Below are positions 52,398-60,743 of a stretch of DNA of 64,000 nucleotides, in pieces (the stretch's first letter is position 1; every line of letters begins with the position of its first letter). The DNA is from Flavobacteriales bacterium. Its GTDB lineage: Bacteria > Bacteroidota > Bacteroidia > Flavobacteriales_F > PHOS-HE28. A model generated the notes under the pieces. It did no database searches and was not told the origin of the DNA. It saw only the letters and a program-made list of their open reading frames with translations. The translations under genes and the position numbers were made by a program. The stretch spans positions 1 through 64,000 of the forward strand of contig JAEUSV010000031.1 in the NCBI GenBank assembly GCA_016788485.1, given 5' to 3'.

Positions 52398-52865
52398 TCA
52401 ACCGGCACAGGAAAGCACTTCTTCCGCGCGTTCGGACTGACCTTCGAAGAGGAATGCGACGCCGTCATCCACCGATCGGAAGTAACCCACCTTGAAGGGG
52501 ATCTTGGGCGAGGAATGGTCCATGATCCGCTCCACGCTCATCTGGTTGAAATAGTCCGAAGAGGGTAGGATGGCCATGCGCTCCAACATGCCTGCCGCGA
52601 TCAACCGCGGGAACCAGTTCTCGTTGGTCCATGTCTCTTCAGGCTTGAGGATCGCGGTCATCAACCGCAGATCGGCGAGCCATCGCTTGACGCGGTGCTC
52701 CACAACGAAGGCCAGCGCGGTTTCGAGCCCTTGTCGGTATTGTGCCGGGTCAGCATAGCCCTTCCAATGCAGCACGACCAAGGCATCCTGCGGCTTGTGC
52801 ACGATCTCGAGGAAAGGCTCGTCCATGACGAGCACTCTATCCCCATTGTTCAATACGCGTTCCAT
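52398..52865 (-). CDS. SpoIIAA/STAS-like protein of unknown function
   Basis: This 155-residue cytoplasmic protein resembles a Bacteroidota group of unknown role that has a STAS/SpoIIAA-like fold. Conserved features are FLEIVHKPQDALVVLHWKGY, YRQGLETALAFVVEHRVKRWLADLRLM, ENWFPRLIAAGMLERMAILP and the C-terminal FRSVDDGVAFL. The WLAD.R motif is the most recognisable. No partner gene is nearby: it lies alone between a GH3 gene and ffh. A TAACTTGG box lies about 15 bases upstream on the minus strand. Confidence 0.8.
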   Translation of the reverse strand: MERVLNNGDRVLVMDEPFLEIVHKPQDALVVLHWKGYADPAQYRQGLETALAFVVEHRVKRWLADLRLMTAILKPEETWTNENWFPRLIAAGMLERMAILPSSDYFNQMSVERIMDHSSPKIPFKVGYFRSVDDGVAFLFEGQSERAEEVLSCAG

Positions 52866-53063
52866 GCGGCCTAGAAGGAACCAAGTTAGCCACTCCAGGC
52901 GCTGATCGCAATGGCGCCTGCTTTTCAGGAGGTCGATCCGGCCTGACGGGCTCCGGTCATGGTGTGGGTACTCCGGGGGGATCCCGTCACCAAGGCACGG
53001 CCCGGGCTGAAGAAGCCTGAACTGCGCGCCTCCCTAACTTCGTGCCCCTCAAGCGAAAGCGGG

Positions 53064-54404
53064 ATGTTCGAGAACCTCAGTGACAAGCTCGAAAGAGCGT
53101 TCAAGGTCCTTAAGGGCCAGGGCCAGATCAGCGAGATCAACGTGGCGGAGACCGTGAAGGAGATCCGCCGGGCGCTGCTCGATGCCGACGTGAACTACAA
53201 GACCGCCAAGGACTTCACCGACCGTGTGAAGACCAAGGCGCTGGGCCAGAACGTGCTCACCAGCATCAGCCCGGGCCAGCTGCTCACCAAGATCACCCAC
53301 GACGAGCTGGCGGAACTCATGGGCGGGCAGGCGGCCGGCATCAACATGGGCGGCAACCCCACGGTGGTGCTCATGAGCGGCCTTCAGGGGTCGGGTAAGA
53401 CCACCTTTAGCGGCAAGCTGGCCAATTACATCCGCAAGAAGGGCAAGCGCCCGCTGCTGGTGGCCTGCGACGTGTACCGCCCCGCGGCCATCGACCAGTT
53501 GGAGACCCTGGGCAAGCAGCTCGACATCGCCGTGTACAGCGAGCGGGCCAACAACGACCCAGTGGCGATCGCGCAGAACGCCATCGCCTTCGCCAAACAG
53601 CACGGTTTCACCGCCGTGATCGTGGACACCGCCGGCCGCCTTGCGGTGGACGAGGCCATGATGGACGAGATCACCCGGGTGAAGAAGGCCATCCAGCCGC
53701 AGGAAACGCTGTTCGTGGTGGACAGCATGACCGGCCAGGACGCCGTGAACACCGCCAAGGCCTTCAACGACCGCCTCAACATCGACGGCGTGGTGCTCAC
53801 CAAGCTCGACGGCGATGCGCGCGGCGGTGCGGCCCTCAGCATCCGCAGCGTGGTCGACAAGCCGATCAAGTTCATCGGCACCGGCGAGAAGATGGAGGCG
53901 CTGGACGAGTTCCACCCCGATCGCATGGCCGGCCGCATCCTGGGCATGGGCGACGTGGTCAGCCTGGTGGAGCGCGCACAGGAGCAGTTCGACGAGAAGC
54001 AGGCCCGCGAGCTCAGCAAGAAGATCGCGAAGGACCAGTTCGGCTTCGACGACTTCCTGGAGCAGATCGGTCAGATCAAGAAAATGGGGAACATGAAGGA
54101 CCTCATGGGCATGATCCCCGGTGTGGGCAAGGCGCTCAAGAACATCGACATCCCCGACGACGCGTTCAAGGGCATCGAGGCCATGATCAAGAGCATGACC
54201 CCCGACGAGCGCAAGAACCCCGCCCTCATCAATGGCAGCCGTCGCACCCGCATCGCCAAGGGCAGCGGCACCAATGTGGAGCAGGTGAACAAGCTGCTCA
54301 AGCAGTTCGAGGAGACCCGGAAGATGATGAAGATGATGGGGGACAAGACCAAGATGATGAACATGATGCGCCAGATGCAGCAGGCGCAGGGCATGCGTCG
54401 CTGA
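53064..54404 (+). CDS. ffh: signal recognition particle protein Ffh
   Basis: This 446-residue SRP54-family GTPase targets nascent membrane and secreted proteins to FtsY/SecYEG. The NG domain shows GLQGSGKTTFSGKLA (G1), DVYRPAAIDQLE (G2), DTAGRLAVDEAM (G3), and TKLDGDARGGAALS (G4). The M domain (about 325-446) is rich in methionine, ending in MMKMMGDKTKMMNMMRQMQQ, and has the RRTRIAKGSG RNA-binding motif. ATG 53064 starts the conserved MFENLSDKLERAF. A TAACTTCG box 21 bases upstream may be its -7 element. I did not find a 4.5S RNA gene nearby. Confidence 0.96.
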   Translation: MFENLSDKLERAFKVLKGQGQISEINVAETVKEIRRALLDADVNYKTAKDFTDRVKTKALGQNVLTSISPGQLLTKITHDELAELMGGQAAGINMGGNPTVVLMSGLQGSGKTTFSGKLANYIRKKGKRPLLVACDVYRPAAIDQLETLGKQLDIAVYSERANNDPVAIAQNAIAFAKQHGFTAVIVDTAGRLAVDEAMMDEITRVKKAIQPQETLFVVDSMTGQDAVNTAKAFNDRLNIDGVVLTKLDGDARGGAALSIRSVVDKPIKFIGTGEKMEALDEFHPDRMAGRILGMGDVVSLVERAQEQFDEKQARELSKKIAKDQFGFDDFLEQIGQIKKMGNMKDLMGMIPGVGKALKNIDIPDDAFKGIEAMIKSMTPDERKNPALINGSRRTRIAKGSGTNVEQVNKLLKQFEETRKMMKMMGDKTKMMNMMRQMQQAQGMRR

Positions 54405-54439
54405 TCCCTCGTGCTCCCTGGTCCAGCGCTCCACCGCAT

Positions 54440-54985
54440 ATGTCCGTCCCCACCGACCCCCTCGAGGCGCTCAAGTACCCCATCGGTCGCTTCGTGCGCG
54501 GCACCAAGGCCTCCACACCGGAGCGCCGTCGGGAGCTGATCGCCCGCATTGAACGGTACCCGGTCGACCTGGAGGCCGCGCTGGAGGGCTGGTCCGATGC
54601 GGACCTGGACACACCCTATCGTCCAGGCGGGTGGACCGTTCGCCAGCTCGTGCACCACATCGCCGACAGCCACGGTCAGAGCCTGCACCGCTTCAAGCTG
54701 GCCTTGACCGAGGAGCGCCCGACCATCAAGCCTTACAAGGAGGCGCTATGGGCCGAGCAGGAGGATGCGCGCATCATGCCCCTGGCTCCCTCGCTCGCCA
54801 TCATCCGCGGATCGCATGCGCGATGGGCCGTGTTGATGCGGGCCATGACCGATGCGGAGTGGGACCTGAGCTTCTTCCATCCGGAGCAACAGCGCGAGAT
54901 CGGCCTGGCCGAGGCGCTTGAGCTGTACGCCTGGCACAGCGCGCATCACCTGGCGCACATCGCGCGGTTGAAGGCACGGGGATGA
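54440..54985 (+). CDS. YfiT/DinB family bacillithiol transferase-like protein
   Basis: This 181-residue four-helix protein matches the YfiT group of the DinB superfamily. The N-terminal DPLEALKYPIGRF, WTVRQLVHHIADSHGQSLHRF and the C-terminal ELYAWHSAHHLAHIARL supply three His residues for a divalent metal. Homologues are annotated as putative metal-dependent hydrolases or bacillithiol transferases; the activity in this organism is not known. It follows ffh by 35 bases. Confidence 0.9.
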   Translation: MSVPTDPLEALKYPIGRFVRGTKASTPERRRELIARIERYPVDLEAALEGWSDADLDTPYRPGGWTVRQLVHHIADSHGQSLHRFKLALTEERPTIKPYKEALWAEQEDARIMPLAPSLAIIRGSHARWAVLMRAMTDAEWDLSFFHPEQQREIGLAEALELYAWHSAHHLAHIARLKARG

Positions 54986-55053
54986 TCCGAAAGCGTTCGT
55001 AGGAGATCCGCTGCGATCGGTCGAGCGCGGAACCAATTTCGTCGATCCCGCGT

Positions 55054-55059
55054 AGGAGG
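55054..55059 (+). promoter_or_regulatory. perfect Shine-Dalgarno AGGAGG
   Basis: AGGAGG ends six bases before the ATG at 55066. Such perfect sites are unusual in Bacteroidota and in this window, and it decides the start of the downstream gene among the in-frame Met codons at 55066, 55069 (other frame) and 55078. Confidence 0.6.
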
Positions 55060-55065
55060 GCCGTC

Positions 55066-56904
55066 ATGATGGCTCCCATGCGTTACCTCGCTATTGCCTT
55101 CCTCGTTCTTGGCGGACCCTCCTACGCCCAAACGGGGCCCGGTGGCGTCGGCAGCAGCGCGAACAACGTGCTCTGGCTCCGTGCGAACTCGGGCGTGACC
55201 CACAGCAGTGGTGCGGTGACGCAATGGAACGACCAGAGCGGGAACAACAACCACGCCTACCTGCCCGGTTCGATCCCCACGGCCACACCCATGCTGGTCA
55301 CCAATTCGGTGAACGGCTATCCCTCACTTGATTTCGACGGTTCCGATGACCAGCTGTGGGTGAACGATGCCGCCTCGCTGGACCTGACCCAGTGGCATTT
55401 CTTCATCGTCGTCACGGTCGACCTTCAGAAGGACTACAACGCTTGGTTGGTGAAGGGGAACGACGGGCAGGAGAACTACGAGATGTTGAGCTACACGGAC
55501 GGGAACATCCACACCCCGACCTACTACACCGATGGCACACGGACATTCCCGAGCTCCGCTGCCGGCCAGGTCACGACGACCACATTCGACGTGATCGAAT
55601 ATTCCTACAATACGGCGGTGGGGCGCGATGTGTACAAGAACGCGACCAACATCGTCACGGACAACGAGAACAAGACCCCCCAGGTGAACAACCTGCCCTT
55701 GTACATCGCCAACGAACGGAGCACGACCGGCAGGAACGTGAACGGCGATATCGCCGAGGTCGTCGCGTTCAACGCGCGGCTCAATGGCACGCAACGGATC
55801 ATCGTCAACAACTACCTGGCCGCCAAGTACGGTCGCTCCCTTGGGGTCAACGACATCTATCTCCAGGACCTTCCCGCCAACGGCAACTACGACCACGACG
55901 TGGCCGGTATCGGCCGCATCAGCGCGGCCAACCAGCAGAACGATTCCCATGGGTCGGGCGTGGTGCGCATCAACAATGCGACCGGCCTTGGCGACAACGA
56001 GTTCCTGATCTGGGGCCACGACAACCGCGACATGGACGCCTGGGGCATCTCCGATTTCCCGCCCGCCATCCAAGGCCGTGTGGCAAGGGTGTGGCGCGTG
56101 AACGAGGTGAGCACGGCGGGCGCTGCCGTGGATGTGGGCAACGTGGACATCACGTTCGACCTGGCCGGTTTGGGCGCGGTCACCGCGGGCGATCTACGCC
56201 TGTTGGTGGATACTGATAACGACGGGTTGTTCGCGGACGAGACGCCGATCGGTGGCGCGACCAATCCGAGCGGCAGCCTCTATCGCTTCACGGCGGTCAA
56301 CGCGCTTGCCAACAACCTGCGCTTCACCATTGGTACGGCGAACGCCATCGGCACCCCGCTGCCCATCGAGCTCATCGCGTTCAACGCCCGGCCCATCGGT
56401 CCACGTACGGTACGCACCTGGTGGTCCACCGCCACGGAGACGAACAATGCGGGCTTCCAGGTCGAGCGCAGCATCGACCTGCTCTCCTGGGAGGTGACGG
56501 CCGAGGTGGCTGGCGCTGTGAACTCGGCGGCCATGCTGAACTACGAGGCTTTCGACCGGGAGGCACCTGCCGGAACCGTCTATTACCGTCTGCGACAGAC
56601 CGATCTCGATGGCCGGAGCGAAGTGTTCGATCCGGTCGCCGTTCGCCTTGATGCGGATGCGGGTGATGACCTGCTTGTCTTCCCCAACCCGATCGATGGT
56701 CCGTTGAACGTGGTGGTGAACGATGCGGGTGATGCACAGGTGCGTTTCCAGCTTTTCGATGCCGAAGGCCGGGAGATGCTGGTGCGAACTGAGACCATGG
56801 GCCCCGGGGCCTATCGCCTGGGCACGGAGAAACTGGTGCCGGGTGGTTACATCCTTCGTGTGTTGATGCCCGGACAGGTCCGCACGGTTCGCCTGGTCCG
56901 CTGA
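55066..56904 (+). CDS. T9SS type A surface protein, tandem paralogue 1
   Basis: This 612-residue protein has a signal peptide (LAIAFLVLGGPSYAQ) and the mature N-terminus TGPGGVGSSANNVLWLRANSGV, which opens a concanavalin/LamG-like domain (about 25-260, ending VVAFNARLNGTQRIIVNNYLAAKYG). A second domain follows with GNYDHDVAGIGRIS and DNEFLIWGHDNRDMDAWG. A third beta domain starts at LPIELIAFNARP (about 430). The C-terminus is a T9SS type A tail (LLVFPNPIDGPLNVVV, YILRVLMPGQVRTVRLV). It should be surface-anchored; function is unknown. The downstream gene is a close paralogue. Confidence 0.87.
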   Translation: MMAPMRYLAIAFLVLGGPSYAQTGPGGVGSSANNVLWLRANSGVTHSSGAVTQWNDQSGNNNHAYLPGSIPTATPMLVTNSVNGYPSLDFDGSDDQLWVNDAASLDLTQWHFFIVVTVDLQKDYNAWLVKGNDGQENYEMLSYTDGNIHTPTYYTDGTRTFPSSAAGQVTTTTFDVIEYSYNTAVGRDVYKNATNIVTDNENKTPQVNNLPLYIANERSTTGRNVNGDIAEVVAFNARLNGTQRIIVNNYLAAKYGRSLGVNDIYLQDLPANGNYDHDVAGIGRISAANQQNDSHGSGVVRINNATGLGDNEFLIWGHDNRDMDAWGISDFPPAIQGRVARVWRVNEVSTAGAAVDVGNVDITFDLAGLGAVTAGDLRLLVDTDNDGLFADETPIGGATNPSGSLYRFTAVNALANNLRFTIGTANAIGTPLPIELIAFNARPIGPRTVRTWWSTATETNNAGFQVERSIDLLSWEVTAEVAGAVNSAAMLNYEAFDREAPAGTVYYRLRQTDLDGRSEVFDPVAVRLDADAGDDLLVFPNPIDGPLNVVVNDAGDAQVRFQLFDAEGREMLVRTETMGPGAYRLGTEKLVPGGYILRVLMPGQVRTVRLVR

Positions 56905-57086
56905 CCGGTCTCCCGATCCCTGGTTTCGTCCAACATCGCTGTTCCCACGCCTCCGTGCGATCACGGTCGCGACCCCGTTCCATGCACTGACAGGGCGCAG
57001 GGTTCGCCGACCGGTCCAGCTATCCTGTCCGGGATGCATCCTGATCGGTCGAACATCCGTATGAAGCCTCGCCAGTTCAAGATCCC

Positions 57087-58949
57087 ATGAAACACGTCCT
57101 GTTCCTCGCAGTGCTTTGCTCCGGATCCATGCAGGCCCAGACCGGCCCGGGTGGGGTGGGTTCGAGCACCACGAACGCGCTCTGGTTGCGCGCTGATCGC
57201 GGCGTTTACCGCGATGCCGGAACGAACCTGGCCACGAACGGTGAGAACGTCTTCCAATGGAACGACATGTCCGGCAACGCGCTCTTTGCGAGCGAGCCGT
57301 TCTCCGTGAACCGCCCCGACCTGCGAACCGGCGTCCTGAACGCCCAACCCGTGGTCCGTTACACGGCCGCCAGTAACGATCGGCTCATGGTCTCGGGGCT
57401 CACCTCCGGTAACCAGGCCTCCGTGTGGGTCGTGGCGCGGCACACCTCGTTGCCTTCGCCCAACCCGGGCCTGATCCAAGGCAGCTCGACCGGCAACGCC
57501 TATTCGGCCAGCGCGAACCTGAAGCACGTGGGCATGTGGGTGAATTCGACCAACACACAGCCCTGGGGACGTGGGGTCCGCTCCGATGGTACAGAACTGA
57601 ACATCACGCAGACCACGGCGACCACCTCGGGCACCTTCTACATCCTCAACAACGATTACGGTGCCACCACCATCCAGCAGTACATCAACAACGCAACGGC
57701 CGGATCGGTGGCGACGAACGGCACGCTGCGCTCGTGGTCCGACATGGCGATCGGGGTGCAGGCGGGCACCGAAGGCTGGAACGGTGACATCGCCGAGGTC
57801 ATCGCCTTCAACGTCTCGTTGAACTCGGTGCAGCGCATCATCGTAGCGAACTACCTGGCCGCCAAGTACGGCTTGGGATTGACCACCAGCGACCTGTACC
57901 TCCAGGACAACCCGGGCAACGGGAACTACGACCACGATGTGGCCGGCATCGGCCGGTTGAGCAGCACCAACCTGCACACCGACGCGCGTGGTTCGGGCAT
58001 CGTCCAGATCTCCAAGGCCGGTCACGCAGGCCTCGGCGACAACGAGTTCCTGATCTGGGGCCACGACAACCGCGACATGGACGCTTGGGGCGTCACCGAT
58101 TATCCGCCCACGATCCAGGGCCGCGTGGCGCGCGTATGGCGTGTGAACGAGGTGAACACATCGGGCACCGCGGTGGATGTGGGCAATGTGGACATCACCT
58201 TCGACCTCGCCGGCATGGGGTCCGTGACCGCGGGCGACCTGCGCCTGCTGGTGGACACGGATAACGATGGGCTGTTCGCGGATGAGACGCCCATCAGCGG
58301 TGCGACCAATCCGAGCGGCACCCTGTACCGCTTCTCGGCCGTGAACGCGCTCGCCAACAACCGCCGGTTCTCCCTGGGCACGGCCAACGCCATCGGCACG
58401 CCGCTGCCCATCGAGCTCATCGCGTTCAACGCCCGACCCGTGGGCGCACGCACGGTACGCACCTGGTGGTCCACCGCCACGGAAACGAACAATGCGGGCT
58501 TCCAGGTCGAGCGCAGCATCGACCTGATCACCTGGGATGAGGTCGCAGGGGTCGTTGGGGCCGTGAACTCGTCAGCTGTGCTGCATTATGAGGCCTATGA
58601 CGAGGAGGCTCCTGCTGGAACCGTCTATTACCGCCTGCGACAGACCGACCTCGATGGCCGGAGCGAGGTGTTCGATCCGGTCGCGGTGCGCCTCGATGCG
58701 GGTGCGGACGATGACCTTCTGGTCTACCCCAACCCGATCGACGGCCCAATGACCGTGGTGTTGGGCGATGTGGGCGATGCACAGGTGCAGTTCCAGCTTT
58801 GTGACGCCAGGGGCCGCGAGGTGTCGGCGACGCTCGAGCCCATGGGCCTGGGTGCCTATCGACTGGCCACCGGGCACCTGATGCCTGGCAGCTACGTCCT
58901 TCGCGTGCAGTTGCCCGGGCAGGTCCGCACCGCGCGATTGGTGCGCTGA
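57087..58949 (+). CDS. T9SS type A surface protein, tandem paralogue 2
   Basis: This 620-residue protein shares layout with the gene at 55066: signal peptide, TGPGGVGSSTTNALWLRADRGV, a LamG-like domain, GNYDHDVAGIGRLS, DNEFLIWGHDNRDMDAWG, LPIELIAFNARPVG and a type A tail (LLVYPNPIDGPMTVVL, YVLRVQLPGQVRTARLV). The C-terminal two thirds is nearly identical in places, whereas the N-terminal LamG-like region (about 40-230) is clearly divergent. The two genes look like a duplication in which the ligand-facing part changed. A GATCGGTCGAAC motif lies 44 bases before the ATG. Confidence 0.87.
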   Translation: MKHVLFLAVLCSGSMQAQTGPGGVGSSTTNALWLRADRGVYRDAGTNLATNGENVFQWNDMSGNALFASEPFSVNRPDLRTGVLNAQPVVRYTAASNDRLMVSGLTSGNQASVWVVARHTSLPSPNPGLIQGSSTGNAYSASANLKHVGMWVNSTNTQPWGRGVRSDGTELNITQTTATTSGTFYILNNDYGATTIQQYINNATAGSVATNGTLRSWSDMAIGVQAGTEGWNGDIAEVIAFNVSLNSVQRIIVANYLAAKYGLGLTTSDLYLQDNPGNGNYDHDVAGIGRLSSTNLHTDARGSGIVQISKAGHAGLGDNEFLIWGHDNRDMDAWGVTDYPPTIQGRVARVWRVNEVNTSGTAVDVGNVDITFDLAGMGSVTAGDLRLLVDTDNDGLFADETPISGATNPSGTLYRFSAVNALANNRRFSLGTANAIGTPLPIELIAFNARPVGARTVRTWWSTATETNNAGFQVERSIDLITWDEVAGVVGAVNSSAVLHYEAYDEEAPAGTVYYRLRQTDLDGRSEVFDPVAVRLDAGADDDLLVYPNPIDGPMTVVLGDVGDAQVQFQLCDARGREVSATLEPMGLGAYRLATGHLMPGSYVLRVQLPGQVRTARLVR

Positions 58950-59053
58950 GCCACCGAAGCCCGCCAGGACCACCGCCAAGGTCATAGCGGCCATGGGTTC
59001 CCCTGGCGCTCGTGGTCATGGTCCGTGCCCGGGGGATCTCGTACCCTTGTGGC

Positions 59054-59941
59054 ATGGCGGATGTGGCCACCTACCAATTACTGGATGGCAAGCGCTGCGG
59101 CGATGCCCTCCGCGTGGAGATCGCTGCCGGGGCGGCCGAGGTGAAAGCGGTGCGGGGCCGTGAGCCCCACCTGGCCGCCGTGCTCATCGGTGACGATGGC
59201 GCCAGCCGGACCTACGTGGAGAGCAAGGTGAAGGCGTGCGAGAGCGTGGGATTCAGGAGCACCCTGATCACAAGGCCGGCGTCGACCTCGGAGGCTGAGC
59301 TGCTGGCGCTCGTGGGGCAGTTGAACAACGACGCGGAGCTCGATGGCTTCATCGTGCAACTGCCGCTCCCCGAGCACATCGACGAGGAGAAGGTGACCCT
59401 GGCCATCGACCCGGCCAAGGATGTGGACGGCTTCCACCCGGAGAACATCGGACGCATGGTGCTCGGCCTGCCTTGCTACCTGCCGGCCACGCCCGCGGGC
59501 ATCATGGAGCTGTTGAAGCACTATGGCGTGCCCACCGCAGGCAAGCACGCGGTCGTGGTCGGGCGCAGCCACATCGTGGGCACTCCCATGGGCATCCTGC
59601 TCAGCCGCAATACCGACCCCGGTAACTGCACCGTCACCATCGCGCACAGCAGGACGCGTGACCTGGCCTCCATCACGCGTCAGGCCGATATCCTGGTCGC
59701 TGCGGTCGGTCGCCCCGAGATGATCACCGGCGACATGGTGAAGGAAGGTGCCGTGGTGGTGGATGTCGGCATCCACCGTATCCCCGATGCGTCGAAGAAG
59801 AGCGGGTTCCGGTTGGTCGGCGATGTGAAGTTCGACGAGGTGGCGCCCAAATGCAGCTGGATCGCCCCCGTGCCGGGCGGTGTGGGGCCCATGACCATCA
59901 CGAGCCTGCTGCTGAACACGCTGAAGGCGGCGCAGCGTTGA
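59054..59941 (+). CDS. folD: bifunctional methylenetetrahydrofolate dehydrogenase/cyclohydrolase FolD
   Basis: This 295-residue enzyme interconverts 5,10-methylene-THF, methenyl-THF and 10-formyl-THF in one-carbon metabolism. It has YVESKVKACESVGF with the catalytic Tyr-Lys pair, DGFIVQLPLPEHID, KDVDGFHPENIGRM, the NADP site VVGRSHIVGTPMGILL, and PGGVGPMTITSLLLN. ATG 59054 is preceded after four bases by TACCCTTG, so its mRNA may be leaderless. No operon partner is obvious; the next gene has its own promoter. Confidence 0.96.
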   Translation: MADVATYQLLDGKRCGDALRVEIAAGAAEVKAVRGREPHLAAVLIGDDGASRTYVESKVKACESVGFRSTLITRPASTSEAELLALVGQLNNDAELDGFIVQLPLPEHIDEEKVTLAIDPAKDVDGFHPENIGRMVLGLPCYLPATPAGIMELLKHYGVPTAGKHAVVVGRSHIVGTPMGILLSRNTDPGNCTVTIAHSRTRDLASITRQADILVAAVGRPEMITGDMVKEGAVVVDVGIHRIPDASKKSGFRLVGDVKFDEVAPKCSWIAPVPGGVGPMTITSLLLNTLKAAQR

Positions 59942-59960
59942 AAAGCCGCATGGCCGGTGC

Positions 59961-59992
59961 TTGACACCCCCTGTACGGTCGGGGTACTTTTG
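59961..59992 (+). promoter_or_regulatory. promoter of the small T9SS protein gene, leaderless
   Basis: TTG (59961-59963), a 21-base gap and TACTTTTG (59985-59992) match the Bacteroidota consensus. The ATG at 59997 follows after four bases, so transcription should start at or next to it. Confidence 0.7.
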
Positions 59993-59996
59993 TGTC

Positions 59997-60743
59997 ATGA
60001 TGACACGTTACGCCCTTTCCGCTGCCACGGTCCTTCTGTTCGCGGCACACGGAGCTGCCCAGTGCACGGTGGACCTGGGGCCGGACACGGTGTCCATCTA
60101 TTTCGGCTACGACCCGATGGCCTGCACCACGCTGCAGCCCGCCATGTCGGGCCCGGCGCCGTACGACTTCCAATGGAGCAACGGCGATAGCGCCGCGGCC
60201 ATCACGGTCTGCGACACGGCCTCGAGCTGGTACTACGTCAGCGTGATCGATGGCGACACCTGCCTCGCCGGCGACTCGGTCTTCGTGAACGTGGTCGATG
60301 TACGGTGCGGCAACAACAACAACAAGGTGCTGGTATGCCACATCCCGCCCGGCAACCCGGCGAACGCCCACACCATCTGCATCAGTGAGAACGGCGTGCC
60401 CGCCCATCTCGCCCATGGTTGTGTGCTGGGCTCCTGCGCTCCGGACACGGCCCAGGTGCAGGTGGTGGGAGGGACGCTTCAGATGGCGCTCGCCCCGAAC
60501 CCCATGGCCGATGCCACGCAGATCACCATCACCAGCACGGAGGACCAGGCGATCGACCTGGCCTTGTTCGATGCCGGAGGCCGTCGGGTGATGCAGGTGT
60601 ACCAAGGCACCATCGCGGCCGGCGAAACGCGCACCTTCCCCCTGGCCGGCAAGGCCGTGGGCGCCACTTCGCACATGGTGTGGATGCACCTGCGCGGCTC
60701 CAGCGGCGATCGCGTGCAGCATGCCTTGATGCTGGAGCGCTGA
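59997..60743 (+). CDS. T9SS type A secreted protein with cysteine-rich CHIPPGN domain
   Basis: This 248-residue protein begins MMTRYALSAATVLLF with signal peptide to GAAQ. A beta domain (about 25-95, with APYDFQWSNGDSAAAITVCDTASSWYYVSV) precedes a Cys-rich segment (VLVCHIPPGNPANAHTICIS, HLAHGCVLGSC). This CHxPPGNPxNxHTIC pattern is recurrent in surface proteins of Bacteroidota. The last ~80 residues are a T9SS type A tail (QMALAPNPMADATQITITS, LALFDAGGRRVMQVY, VGATSHMVWMHLRG). Function is unknown. The promoter gives a leaderless mRNA. Confidence 0.83.
   Translation: MMTRYALSAATVLLFAAHGAAQCTVDLGPDTVSIYFGYDPMACTTLQPAMSGPAPYDFQWSNGDSAAAITVCDTASSWYYVSVIDGDTCLAGDSVFVNVVDVRCGNNNNKVLVCHIPPGNPANAHTICISENGVPAHLAHGCVLGSCAPDTAQVQVVGGTLQMALAPNPMADATQITITSTEDQAIDLALFDAGGRRVMQVYQGTIAAGETRTFPLAGKAVGATSHMVWMHLRGSSGDRVQHALMLER

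Noticed and set aside
52896-52920. Hairpin CAGGCGC ... GCGCCTG followed by CTTTTC before ffh
   Set aside because: It looks like a terminator on the plus strand, but no plus-strand gene ends upstream of it. It may be chance; not listed as a feature.
52866-53063. Possible SRP RNA gene next to ffh
   Set aside because: I searched by eye for the conserved tetraloop and GGAAGCAGC-like core and did not find them in this gap.
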